NCBI RefSeq assembly: GCF_900142015.1
Contig: NZ_FQZN01000016.1
Coordinates: 1-64,000, forward strand
Direction: 5' to 3'
DNA from: Bacteroides stercorirosoris
GTDB lineage: Bacteria > Bacteroidota > Bacteroidia > Bacteroidales > Bacteroidaceae
DNA: 64,000 nucleotides
A program made the translations under genes and the position numbers. Of the stretch, positions 26,257 through 34,615 are shown one piece after another. The notes under the pieces are model-generated. The model was not told the origin of the DNA, did not search any database, and was given only the letters and a program-made list of their open reading frames with translations. Positions within the stretch are counted from its first letter, which is position 1. Each line of letters begins with the position of its first letter.

Positions 26257-27675
26257 TTAGAATCTGAAATCTCTTTTTCCGTTTTCTATCTCATGCAGGT
26301 TTCGCATCGCTATTTCCTTGATCTTTGGATTAGGAATACGTTCCATCTCTTCGTGAATGAGGCGGGTACCTTTCTCCCGGGTTTCCGGTGAGGCGTAATC
26401 TTCCAGATATTCTTTCAATGTCATCAGTGCGTTGGGTTGGCAGCAGTTGGCTATCTGACCCCGTTTGACGAGCGACATGAAACGGTCGCCCGTGCGTCCT
26501 TCTCGGTAACAGGCGGTGCAAAAACTGGGGATATGTCCCAGGTCGAGCAACCAGCCTACCACTTCATCCAGCGTGCGGCGGTCGCTGACGTCAAACTGGG
26601 CGGAATTTTCTTCTTCCGTTTCCGGCACGGCATATCCGCCCACGCTGGTGCGCGAACCTCCACTGATTTGCGAGATACCCAATTCGAGCACCCGTCGGCG
26701 TACAGCTTCCGATTCGCGGGTGGAAATAATCATACCCGTATAAGGAACCGCAATGCGCGTAACAGCTACAAGACGGCAGAACATCTCATCCGAAATAGCA
26801 TTAGGGAAATCTTTCGTTTCGATATCGTCAGCGGGACAGATACGTGGCACGCTGATGGTGTGCGGGCCTACACCGAATGTGGCTTCCAGATGCTCGGCAT
26901 GCATCAGCAGGCCCACAAAATCGTAACGATAAGTATTCAGACCGAATAAAACGCCTATACCGACATCGTCGATGCCGCCCTGCATGGCGCGATCCATGGC
27001 TTCGGTGTGATAGGAGTATTTGCTTTTCGGTCCGGTGGGATGCAAGTTTTCGTAGTTCTCCTTGTGATAGGTTTCCTGGAATAGAATATATGTACCGATT
27101 CCGGCATCTCGCAGACGGCGGTAGTTCTCTACCGTTGTGGCGGCGATGTTTACATTTACCCGCCGGATAGCACCATTCTTGTGATGAATGCCGTAGATGG
27201 TCCGGATAGATTCCAGAATATATTCGATAGGGTTGCGGAGCGGGTCTTCACCGGCTTCCAGGGCCAGACGTTTGTGTCCCATGTCCTGCAAGGCGATGAC
27301 TTCCTGCCGTATCTCTTCCTGTGACAGTTTCTTGCGTGCTATCGTATGGTTCTTGGCGTGATAAGGGCAATAGACACAGCCGTTTATGCAGTAGTTGGAA
27401 AGGTATAGCGGTGCGAACATCACGATGCGGTTGCCATAGAATTTTTGTTTGATTTCCCGTGCCAGGTGGAAGATACGTTCTGTCAGGTCCGGCTGGTCGC
27501 ACTCCAATAGTAAGGCGGCTTCGCGGTGGGACAGACCTTTGCACAAAGCAGCCTTTTCAATCAGGCTTTCTATGAGCGCGCGGTTGTTTTTATTGGAAAG
27601 GGCATAGTCCAGCGTATCCAGAATTTCCTGATGATCGATGAACTCTTCCGCTTGTTTTGATTTAACATTGTACAT
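26257..27675 (-). CDS. hydG: [FeFe]-hydrogenase maturase HydG (radical SAM tyrosine lyase)
   Basis: A 472-residue radical SAM protein. The SAM cluster motif is CINGCVYC (about 98-105). The C-terminal auxiliary cluster has CTACYREGRTGDRF with a further cysteine 22 residues on (IANCC), matching the CX2CX22C pattern of HydG. The enzyme splits tyrosine to make the CO and CN ligands of the H-cluster. Length is normal for the family. The start overlaps the 3' end of hydE by 14 bp, so the two are translationally linked. Confidence 0.95.
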   Translation of the reverse strand: MYNVKSKQAEEFIDHQEILDTLDYALSNKNNRALIESLIEKAALCKGLSHREAALLLECDQPDLTERIFHLAREIKQKFYGNRIVMFAPLYLSNYCINGCVYCPYHAKNHTIARKKLSQEEIRQEVIALQDMGHKRLALEAGEDPLRNPIEYILESIRTIYGIHHKNGAIRRVNVNIAATTVENYRRLRDAGIGTYILFQETYHKENYENLHPTGPKSKYSYHTEAMDRAMQGGIDDVGIGVLFGLNTYRYDFVGLLMHAEHLEATFGVGPHTISVPRICPADDIETKDFPNAISDEMFCRLVAVTRIAVPYTGMIISTRESEAVRRRVLELGISQISGGSRTSVGGYAVPETEEENSAQFDVSDRRTLDEVVGWLLDLGHIPSFCTACYREGRTGDRFMSLVKRGQIANCCQPNALMTLKEYLEDYASPETREKGTRLIHEEMERIPNPKIKEIAMRNLHEIENGKRDFRF

Positions 27676-28708
27676 AACTATAATCTCCTCTTTCTTTCGA
27701 TATTCGGTAGCCTATAGCTGCCAACTTCTCTTCTAATTGCTGTAATCCTTCTGCGGCTTCGGCACCAAGAGAAGCTTTGTTGTCATAAAGTGTATATTTC
27801 TCCCGTTGGTCGCGGGGGGAAAGGTTGGGCATTACCACGTTGGCTCCTGCCAGTATTCCGCGTTCTCTTCCGTCCGGTGAGAGGGTGGCCAGTGCCGTTG
27901 TTGAAGGTAGTAACACTTCGGGATGCATCAGGCGGAAAATGGAAAGGAGTTTTAAGGTCATTTCTATACTCCCCGGAAGGGCGGTGGCGAACGGGGTGTC
28001 GTGATGCGGGATGAACGGGCCGATACCTATCATTTCCGGATGGAATTGTTCTATGAAAAGAATATCTTCCACCAGATGGCCTATGCTCTGTCCGGGGCTG
28101 CCTACCATAATTCCCGTCCCGGTCTGATATCCGATTTCCTTGAGCCACGTCAGGCATTGCAGCCGTTGTTTTATGGACATACCGGCCGGATGCAGATGGC
28201 GGTAATGCTCTTCGTTGTGCGTTTCGTGCCGCAATAAATACCGATTGGCTCCTGCCTGGAAAAAGCGTTCGTAAGCTTCACGGGATTTTTCGCCTAACGA
28301 TAAGGTTATGGCACAATCCGGAAACTCCTGTCGGATGGAAGAGATTGTTTCAACCGTCCAAGCATCTTTTGTAGCCGGTGTTTCGCCTCCTTGCAATACA
28401 AAGGTGCGAAAACCGAGTGTATATCCTTCACGACAACAATCCAGAATATCCTCCTGTGTCAGCTCGTAGCGTACAACATCTTGATTCTCTTTCCGTATGC
28501 CGCAATAGTAGCAATTATTGCGGCAACGGTTACTTATCTCAATCAGCCCGCGAATAAATACCCGATTACCAAACTGTCCGAGTGCCACCTCCCGTGCCTG
28601 CTCTTGCAAGTATTTTAGGGCATCGGCATCCCGGCAAAGCAGCAGAGCTTTGTATTCTTCTGCATCTAAATAGTGCTCTTGCCGGAGTTTAGTAATCAAA
28701 TTTTTCAT
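27662..28708 (-). CDS. hydE: [FeFe]-hydrogenase maturase HydE (radical SAM)
   Basis: A 348-residue radical SAM enzyme of the BioB-like group. The motif CRNNCYYCGIRKEN (about 62-75) binds the SAM cluster, LQGGETPATKDAW follows, and the barrel continues to HHDTPFATALPGS near 240. HydE helps build the dithiolate bridge of the H-cluster. It is flanked by the monomeric hydrogenase gene (61-bp gap) and hydG (14-bp overlap). The 61-bp gap is a low-complexity stretch of ACTACTTACTACTT-like repeats with GATAAGT and ACTTATC able to pair. Confidence 0.94.
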   Translation of the reverse strand: MKNLITKLRQEHYLDAEEYKALLLCRDADALKYLQEQAREVALGQFGNRVFIRGLIEISNRCRNNCYYCGIRKENQDVVRYELTQEDILDCCREGYTLGFRTFVLQGGETPATKDAWTVETISSIRQEFPDCAITLSLGEKSREAYERFFQAGANRYLLRHETHNEEHYRHLHPAGMSIKQRLQCLTWLKEIGYQTGTGIMVGSPGQSIGHLVEDILFIEQFHPEMIGIGPFIPHHDTPFATALPGSIEMTLKLLSIFRLMHPEVLLPSTTALATLSPDGRERGILAGANVVMPNLSPRDQREKYTLYDNKASLGAEAAEGLQQLEEKLAAIGYRISKERGDYSYVQC

Positions 28709-28769
28709 TCTATAAAAGTTGATAAGTTACTAACCATTCACTACTTACTACTTGCTACTAACTACTTAT

Positions 28770-30230
28770 CTAATAAGTCTTTTCCTGTTTTGCCAATTCC
28801 TGCACAAACTGACGTTTGCCAGCTGCAATTTCATTATGTGTGCAAGGCCCTGTGATACATCCGCCCTCACATGCCATCACTTCAATGAACTGTCCTGGAG
28901 CTTTGCCTGATTTGGCATAAGCACGCAGAGAACCGATTGTTTTCTTATCCAGATTAGCCACTTGGATAGCATTGATCTTGTCAGCTTCCTCTTTCAGATA
29001 AGCCTTTACAGCCCCCATCACGCCACCTGCCTGTGCAAATCCGTGGGCTTCGCGTACGGATGCGAACGACATGCTGTAAGGATGTGCCTGTTCCAGTTGG
29101 ATATCCAGTCCGTCCAGTACCGATGCCACTTCTTCGAAAGTCATGACAAAATCCACTGCATCATCCCATTGCGCTTCTTTGCGTTTAGCCACACAAGGAC
29201 CGATGAACACTACTTTTGCATCCGGATGTTTCTCTTTCGCGATACGTGCGGAATAGTACATGGGCGATCCGGTGCTTGATACATAGGGCTTCATTCCCGG
29301 CACATGCTTATTCACCAGTTCGATGTACGACGGACAACAGGAAGTGGTCATGAATTTCTGCCCTTCTTCCAGTTTCTCTATTAACTCGTGCGCTTCATTG
29401 CTGACGGTATCCATGGCTCCCTGTGCCACTTCAATGACATCTGCGAATCCTACGGCTCTGAGGGCGCCATAAACTTGTTCAATAGTTGTTTTGAATTGTC
29501 CCAGAATGGATGGGGCGACGATAGCTACTATCTTTTCACCCTTACGTATCTTATGTAGGATGTCGAATACCTGTGACACTTCGAAGATAGCTCCGAACGG
29601 ACAAGCGTTGAGACATTTTCCACAATAGATACATTTACTCTCGTCAATATGCTCGATACCTTTTTTATCCTTGCTGATGGCTTTCACCGGACAAGCTTCT
29701 TCACAGGGTACGGGGATATAGACGATTGCATGATACGGGCAACTCTTGTGGCAGATACCGCAACTGATGCACTCGTCATGGTCGATCCATGCCTGTCCGC
29801 TTTCTTTCACGTGGACGGCCTTTTTAGGGCAGTTGGTCTGGCAACTGCGGGCAGTGCAGCCACGGCAAAGATTGGTGATTTCGTAATTGATCTGTACGCA
29901 AGCCGAACATGCTTCGTCAATCACGCACATGATGTTATCTTTTGGTTTTCCGTTTTCTGCACGGTAGAGTGCACGGGCTGCGTACTCTGACAATGGGGTT
30001 AATTCGTCATTTTCATCCTCCATATCCAAGCCAAGTAGCGGCAGCGATTTGTATTTCCATACGGCACGCTCTTTATGTACGCAGCAACGTCCGGCATGTT
30101 TTGATCTTCTCGGACTCAGTTCGATGGGAAGACGGTCTATTTTTTCTATAAGTTCGTTATCTCTCCACAGTTTTACCAGCTCTGTCAGCAATCTGTGGCG
30201 GACAATCATAATGTTGTTGGTAAATGCCAT
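28770..30230 (-). CDS. Monomeric [FeFe]-hydrogenase, group B-like
   Basis: A 486-residue hydrogenase. The N-terminal half has several ferredoxin-type motifs (CSACVQINYEITNLCRGC, CISCGICHKSCPYHAI, CIYCGKCLNACPFGAI). The H-cluster domain has TTSCCPSYIELVNK, GPCVAKRKEAQW and VMACEGGCITGPC. The MACEGGC-x-TGPC form, instead of MACPGGC-x-GGGQ, separates it from group A and fits group B. Such enzymes probably evolve H2 from ferredoxin in gut Bacteroides. The start MAFTNNIMIVRHRL at 30230 is chosen because an in-frame start at 30272 lies within the promoter. It is first in an operon with hydE, hydG and hydF. Confidence 0.92.
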   Translation of the reverse strand: MAFTNNIMIVRHRLLTELVKLWRDNELIEKIDRLPIELSPRRSKHAGRCCVHKERAVWKYKSLPLLGLDMEDENDELTPLSEYAARALYRAENGKPKDNIMCVIDEACSACVQINYEITNLCRGCTARSCQTNCPKKAVHVKESGQAWIDHDECISCGICHKSCPYHAIVYIPVPCEEACPVKAISKDKKGIEHIDESKCIYCGKCLNACPFGAIFEVSQVFDILHKIRKGEKIVAIVAPSILGQFKTTIEQVYGALRAVGFADVIEVAQGAMDTVSNEAHELIEKLEEGQKFMTTSCCPSYIELVNKHVPGMKPYVSSTGSPMYYSARIAKEKHPDAKVVFIGPCVAKRKEAQWDDAVDFVMTFEEVASVLDGLDIQLEQAHPYSMSFASVREAHGFAQAGGVMGAVKAYLKEEADKINAIQVANLDKKTIGSLRAYAKSGKAPGQFIEVMACEGGCITGPCTHNEIAAGKRQFVQELAKQEKTY

Positions 30231-30269
30231 AATATTTATATCGGAATTAGTTAGTTGGTAATTACCGTG

Positions 30270-30277
30270 CAAAGATA
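30270..30277 (-). promoter_or_regulatory. -7 box of the group B hydrogenase/hydEGF operon
   Basis: TATCTTTG on the - strand (30277-30270) matches TAnnTTTG exactly, 39 bp upstream of the chosen start codon. No convincing -33 TTTG was found, so expression may be activator-dependent. The pyrD gene ends only 17 bp further upstream. Confidence 0.6.
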
Positions 30278-30293
30278 ACGATTGTTTCTTATT

Positions 30294-31289
30294 CTAATGG
30301 ATAGCTTTAATCATATTCTTAACTATCGCAGGCCCTTCGTAGATGAAAGAGGAATAAATCTGTATCAGATTCGCTCCGGCTGCCAGCATTTGCTTGGCAT
30401 CTTCAGGAGTCATCACACCGCCTGCGCCTATAATCAACATGCCTCTCTCGCTGTGGGAGCGCAGGTATTTTACGGCCTCGATAGATTTCTTTCCGATTCC
30501 TTTTCCACTTACTCCACCTGCACCGATAGCTTCTAACCGGGCGGTTGTATAGGGGGATAGGTTTGAACGGTCCATTGTAGGTCCGGTGGCTATTACTCCT
30601 TGCAGTTTGTAAGCTTGGATGCAATGGAGTACTGCATCCATTCCTTCAGTAGTAATGTCGGCGGGTATTTTCAGGAGTATAGGGCGATAATTCTTCTGTT
30701 TATTCCGAAAATCGGTGAGCGTTTCCAGGACTGTATGCATCAAGGTGGCTTCTATGGAACCCCAGTTCAGCGTGAAGTAGTCGGCCAAGCTATACAATCC
30801 GGCGTATAACCGAAGAAAATCGTTCACGACTTCCTCCTTTTCCGACCCGGGATTCTTATTGATGTTGACTCCGAGTAGATATGCATCTGTTTTGTATTCT
30901 AAGCGACGTTTTACGACGTCTAATCCGGGATTATTAAATCCGGTCCTTGAAATCAGTGAATCAGCTTTCGGCAGACGGAAAATGCGTGGCTTAGGGTTGC
31001 CGGGCTGACTGTCGGGTGTCACTGTTCCTATCTCGATAAAGCCAAATCCGAAATCGGAAAGTTCATTGAAAGCTTCTGCGCTTTTATCAAATCCGGCAGA
31101 AAGCCCGATTCGGTTTTTAAAGACGAGCTGGTTCCAGACCAATTGCTTATCCGTAGCTTTGTAATAGCGGCGTACCCAGGAACGAACGAATGGTAAGTGG
31201 CTGTAGCACCGCAAAGCGGACAGTAGGAGAGAGTGTACTCTCTCGGGGCTCAACAAAAAAAGTAACGGACGAATAATTTGCTTATACAT
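30294..31289 (-). CDS. pyrD: Dihydroorotate dehydrogenase (quinone), class 2
   Basis: A 331-residue FMN enzyme of de novo pyrimidine synthesis. The N-terminal MYKQIIRPLLFLLSPERVHS is the amphipathic membrane-binding extension of class 2 enzymes. NRIGLSAGFDKSAEAFNELS, GFGFIEIGTVTPDSQPGNPK (about 80-100), LGVNINKNPGSEKEE and IIGAGGVMTPEDAKQML are the usual FMN and orotate sites. It oxidises dihydroorotate and passes electrons to menaquinone. It lies upstream of the hydrogenase operon in the same direction, but the intervening promoter suggests separate control. Confidence 0.93.
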   Translation of the reverse strand: MYKQIIRPLLFLLSPERVHSLLLSALRCYSHLPFVRSWVRRYYKATDKQLVWNQLVFKNRIGLSAGFDKSAEAFNELSDFGFGFIEIGTVTPDSQPGNPKPRIFRLPKADSLISRTGFNNPGLDVVKRRLEYKTDAYLLGVNINKNPGSEKEEVVNDFLRLYAGLYSLADYFTLNWGSIEATLMHTVLETLTDFRNKQKNYRPILLKIPADITTEGMDAVLHCIQAYKLQGVIATGPTMDRSNLSPYTTARLEAIGAGGVSGKGIGKKSIEAVKYLRSHSERGMLIIGAGGVMTPEDAKQMLAAGANLIQIYSSFIYEGPAIVKNMIKAIH

Positions 31290-31312
31290 GACATATTCTG
31301 TTTAATTCGTTA

Positions 31313-31320
31313 CAAAACTA
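31313..31320 (-). promoter_or_regulatory. -7 box of pyrD
   Basis: TAGTTTTG on the - strand (31320-31313) fits TAnnTTTG, 23 bp before the pyrD start codon. No clear -33 element was seen. Confidence 0.5.
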
Positions 31321-31482
31321 TGCCATTCTGCCCGGATAACCTATTCATACTCTTTTATCAGACATAAAGAAAAGTTATATTCTGAATGGATAGGAATAGG
31401 GAACGAGAATGAATGGAGACAAGTTTTGGAAATAGCCCATATATTTAAGTAAGAGAGAGTGTATATAATAAATCCAATGTAG

Positions 31483-31557
31483 ATTCTGTATATACTCGGT
31501 ATAAACTCGGTGCAAATTCGGTTAAATGTATACTTTTATGGTAAAGAACCGAATTTG
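31483..31557. repeat. 11-bp-phased repeat array with hairpin
   Basis: This sits in the 440-bp gap between divergent pyrD and the alcohol dehydrogenase. Four related 7-mers start exactly 11 bp apart: ATTCTGT (31483), ACTCGGT (31494), ACTCGGT (31505) and ATTCGGT (31516). CAAATTCGGTT (31513-31523) can pair perfectly with AACCGAATTTG (31547-31557). The rest of the gap is AT-rich without a gene, apart from the pyrD and dehydrogenase promoters. Confidence 0.65.
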
Positions 31558-31669
31558 TTATGAGTAGCCAGTAAGTATATATAAGAAAATAAAGGATGAA
31601 GAAGAGTCTGTCGTGCAGGATTAAAGAAGTGTGAATAATTCCTTTAAGCAGGCTATAACTTCTATAAAC

Positions 31670-31701
31670 TTTGTTTCTTTGATATTAGTGTTTTATCTTT
31701 G
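31670..31701 (+). promoter_or_regulatory. Consensus Bacteroides promoter of the alcohol dehydrogenase gene
   Basis: TTTG (31670-31673) and TATCTTTG (31694-31701) are separated by 20 bp, an exact match to TTTG-N19-21-TAnnTTTG. Transcription should start near 31708, giving a leader of about 22 nt. Confidence 0.8.
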
Positions 31702-31729
31702 TATCATAACCAAACAATAACATCAGATA

Positions 31730-32914
31730 ATGAAAGATTTTATTTATTATGCTCCCACGGAAGTAGTGTTTGGAGCAGCTTCGGAAGAGAAAACAGGAAG
31801 ACTGGTGAAACAATATGGTGGAACGAATGTTCTGGTACATTATGGTGGACAGAGCGCTGAGCGCTCCGGTTTGCTCGACAAGATTTGCCGGGCATTGGAG
31901 GCGGAAGGCATCACCTATATTAAATTAGGTGGGGTAGTGCCTAATCCCCGTCTGTCGATGGTACATGAAGGTATTGAGTTGTGTCGGAAAGAGGGTATTG
32001 ATTTTATTCTTGCCGTAGGTGGTGGTAGTGTCATCGATTCTGCGAAAGCAATTGCTTTTGGTGTGCTTTATGAGGGTGATGTCTGGGACTTCTATATGGG
32101 CAAAGCGAGAGCGAAAGCTTGCCTTCCGGTTGCTGCCGTACTGACGATTCCGGCGGCAGGTAGTGAAATGAGTAACAGTACTGTAATTACTAATGAAAAC
32201 GGTGACTTGAAGAAAGGCTACTCCAATGATTTATGCCGTTGCAAGTTTGCGGTGATGAATCCGGAACGTACCTTTACGTTACCCAACTATCAGACAGCAT
32301 GTGGCGTGACGGACATTATGATGCATACGATGGAGCGTTATTTCTCTCATGATGACGACATGACCGTGACGGATGCCGTGGCCGAAGGTATTCTTCGCAC
32401 CGTGAAGGACAGTGCTTTTGAAGTGCTGAAAGTCCCGGAAAATTACGCTCACCGTGCACAGATTATGTGGGCCGGCAGCTTGGCACACAATGACCTGACA
32501 GGATGCGGAACCACCGGAGACTGGGCTACACACCAGCTTGAACATGAATTGAGTGCTCTTTTCGATGTGGCTCATGGTGCAGGTCTGGCGGCTCTTTGGG
32601 GAAGTTGGGCGCGATATGTTTATAAGGAAAATGTGACACGCTTTGCACAGTTTGCCGTAAATGTGATGGGAGTGACGAATGATTTTAAATCGGCTGAACA
32701 TACAGCTTTGGCGGGTATTGAAGCCATGGAGAATTTCTATCGTGCTATCGGGATGCCTGTCAGTATCTGCCAACTGATAGGACGGCAGGCTACGGATGAC
32801 GAAATCAGAATGATGGCGGATAAGTGCAGTTCCGGCGGAAAGAGAACGACAGGAAATTTGAAGATATTGTATCGTGAAGATATGGAAAGCATCTATCGGA
32901 TGGCAAATAGATAA
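31730..32914 (+). CDS. Iron-containing alcohol dehydrogenase (YqhD/BdhA-like)
   Basis: A 394-residue group III alcohol dehydrogenase. The nucleotide-binding GGGSVIDSAKAIAFG lies near 100, PAAGSEMSNSTVITNENGD near 145, and the metal site includes GVTDIMMHTMERYF (about 195) and the HQLEHELSALFDVAHGAGLA histidines (about 265-285). It reduces aldehydes to alcohols, probably with NADPH, and could serve fermentation or aldehyde removal. It has its own consensus promoter and is not tied to the operator shared by the second such gene at 46789. Confidence 0.9.
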   Translation: MKDFIYYAPTEVVFGAASEEKTGRLVKQYGGTNVLVHYGGQSAERSGLLDKICRALEAEGITYIKLGGVVPNPRLSMVHEGIELCRKEGIDFILAVGGGSVIDSAKAIAFGVLYEGDVWDFYMGKARAKACLPVAAVLTIPAAGSEMSNSTVITNENGDLKKGYSNDLCRCKFAVMNPERTFTLPNYQTACGVTDIMMHTMERYFSHDDDMTVTDAVAEGILRTVKDSAFEVLKVPENYAHRAQIMWAGSLAHNDLTGCGTTGDWATHQLEHELSALFDVAHGAGLAALWGSWARYVYKENVTRFAQFAVNVMGVTNDFKSAEHTALAGIEAMENFYRAIGMPVSICQLIGRQATDDEIRMMADKCSSGGKRTTGNLKILYREDMESIYRMANR

Positions 32915-33017
32915 TATTTTCGCGGCACATATTGTTTTTCAAATGAATTTTCGTTATCTTTAGGGGCATATATCAAATTGGGGGTAATAAAAAAGTCCTG
33001 ACCCACAGGCAAAGAAC

Positions 33018-33539
33018 ATGAGAATACATTTTGAAATTAAAGAAAAACTGCCTGAAATTATTGAAGAAATCTTGCATGGTGAAAGATGGATTACTTCTGT
33101 AAAGGAAGATATTTCAGGTCGGAAACTGGTTGTCATTCGCGATCCGAGCTATGCCTCGGAAGCGACAGTAGAAATCTATGCTCGTGAAATAACTATCAAA
33201 ACAGCATGGTCCAACTATACCTATCGTTTGTTTGTTCTGGGCAATAATGTCTGGTGTGAATATAATGGGGCGTATCGCGGACTCTTGGAACAGAATTTAT
33301 TGCCATCCATCACTCCTAAAGAGAGTCTGTTGGAATCTGAAGTGTTATCCAGCTCTTTGTATGGTCAAGAGAAAAGGAAACTGAGGGAATATGCTGAAGA
33401 CAATCTGAAATTGAAAAAGTTCCGGCGTGAGAACTTTAATGAAGACCGTACGGGGGTAGCTCCGTTCGACCATCCTAAAAGGGTGTATGATGAGTTCATT
33501 AAAGAAGATTACGTGGTTCCATCGTCTAAAGAAGAGTAG
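33018..33539 (+). CDS. Uncharacterised protein linked to a DUF1848 protein
   Basis: A 173-residue soluble protein not recognised as a named family. It has no signal peptide or membrane segment. The N-terminal half is mixed alpha/beta (EIKEKLPEIIEEILHGERWI, then strands with RKLVVIRDPSY); the C-terminal part is charged and helical, rich in lysine and glutamate. It lies 9 bp upstream of the DUF1848 gene and is surely co-transcribed with it. The link suggests a partner or substrate-handling role, but no function can be assigned. Confidence 0.6.
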   Translation: MRIHFEIKEKLPEIIEEILHGERWITSVKEDISGRKLVVIRDPSYASEATVEIYAREITIKTAWSNYTYRLFVLGNNVWCEYNGAYRGLLEQNLLPSITPKESLLESEVLSSSLYGQEKRKLREYAEDNLKLKKFRRENFNEDRTGVAPFDHPKRVYDEFIKEDYVVPSSKEE

Positions 33540-33548
33540 GGTGGCGAT

Positions 33549-34484
33549 ATGATAATAAGCGCCAGCCGCAGGACGGATATTCCTGCTTTCTATTCGGAAT
33601 GGTTTTTCAACCGGATAAATGAAGGATATGTCCTTGTACCGAATCCGTATAATCCAAATATGATAAGCAGGGTCAGTTTAGATCCTGCTGTCATTGATTG
33701 TGTAGTGTTCTGGACAAAGAATCCGGCCCCGATGATTGAGAGACTGGATAGACTGGCTGACTACAAATATTATTTTCAGTTTACACTGAATCCCTATGGG
33801 ACGGAACTGGAAAGTAAATTACCATCGCTTGACAGGCGTATTGATACTTTTAAGTATCTTGCTGATAGGATAGGAAAGGAAAAAGTGGTGTGGCGGTATG
33901 ATCCGATTCTTACGAACGAACAGTATACAGTAGTTTTTCATCAGGATAAGTTTGCTGAAATGGCAGTAGCCCTGCAAGGATATACGGAGAAATGTATGCT
34001 GGGGTTTATCGACCATTATCCGCATGTGCGTGCTTCTCTTCGTGAATTCAATATAGAGCCATTAGCAAAAGAGGATATTGAGGCGATGGCGGTCGCTTTC
34101 AGGAAAACGGCGGATGAGCTGTCGATGGAACTGGATACTTGCACCACCAGAGTAGATTTATCTCATATAGGCATTCCAAGTGGCTTGTGTGTGGATAACC
34201 GATTGATTGAAAGAATTACAGGCTATCCCATTCTCTCCCGTAAAGACAAGAACCAACGGGATATCTGCCGTTGTGTGGAAAGCATCGATATCGGTACTTA
34301 TGAAAGCTGCCTTAACGGGTGCATTTACTGTTATGCGATTAAAGGTAATTATAATACGGCTAAATTTAACCGTAGCAAGCACGACAAGAACTCTCCGATG
34401 CTGATTGAAGAAGTTGGAAATGAGGCTGTGATTGTGGAACGGGAAATGAAGAGTCTTCGTACTGATCAGCTTTCTTTATTTTAA
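33549..34484 (+). CDS. DUF1848 family protein (radical SAM-like iron-sulfur protein)
   Basis: A 311-residue protein with the opening MIISASRRTDIPAFYSEWFF and VFWTKNPAPMIERLDRLADY typical of DUF1848. Near 260 it has CRCVESIDIGTYESCLNGCI followed by YCYA, giving a CxxxCxxC arrangement like a radical SAM cluster but close to the C-terminus instead of the N-terminus. VWRYDPILTNEQYT near 115 is also conserved in this family. The reaction is unknown. It follows a small unknown gene by 9 bp. Confidence 0.85.
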   Translation: MIISASRRTDIPAFYSEWFFNRINEGYVLVPNPYNPNMISRVSLDPAVIDCVVFWTKNPAPMIERLDRLADYKYYFQFTLNPYGTELESKLPSLDRRIDTFKYLADRIGKEKVVWRYDPILTNEQYTVVFHQDKFAEMAVALQGYTEKCMLGFIDHYPHVRASLREFNIEPLAKEDIEAMAVAFRKTADELSMELDTCTTRVDLSHIGIPSGLCVDNRLIERITGYPILSRKDKNQRDICRCVESIDIGTYESCLNGCIYCYAIKGNYNTAKFNRSKHDKNSPMLIEEVGNEAVIVEREMKSLRTDQLSLF

Positions 34485-34564
34485 AACAACCGTATCTTTA
34501 TTGTCTTCTGATTCTTTTCGAGAAGAAACTGATGTCCTCATGAAAACAATTATGAGTTTGATTG

Positions 34565-34593
34565 TTGTATAACATCGATTATTCTTAATTTTG
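34565..34593 (+). promoter_or_regulatory. Promoter of the VIT1-like gene
   Basis: TTG (34565-34567) and TAATTTTG (34586-34593) are spaced 18 bp apart, close to the Bacteroides consensus, 22 bp before the start codon at 34616. Confidence 0.55.
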
Positions 34594-34615
34594 CGTTTAC
34601 TTAATTTATAGAAAA

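Noticed and set aside
30270..30277. Coupling of pyrD and the hydrogenase operon as one transcript
   Set aside because: A clear TATCTTTG box lies between them, and pyrD has its own box at 31313, so separate transcription is more likely; read-through cannot be excluded.
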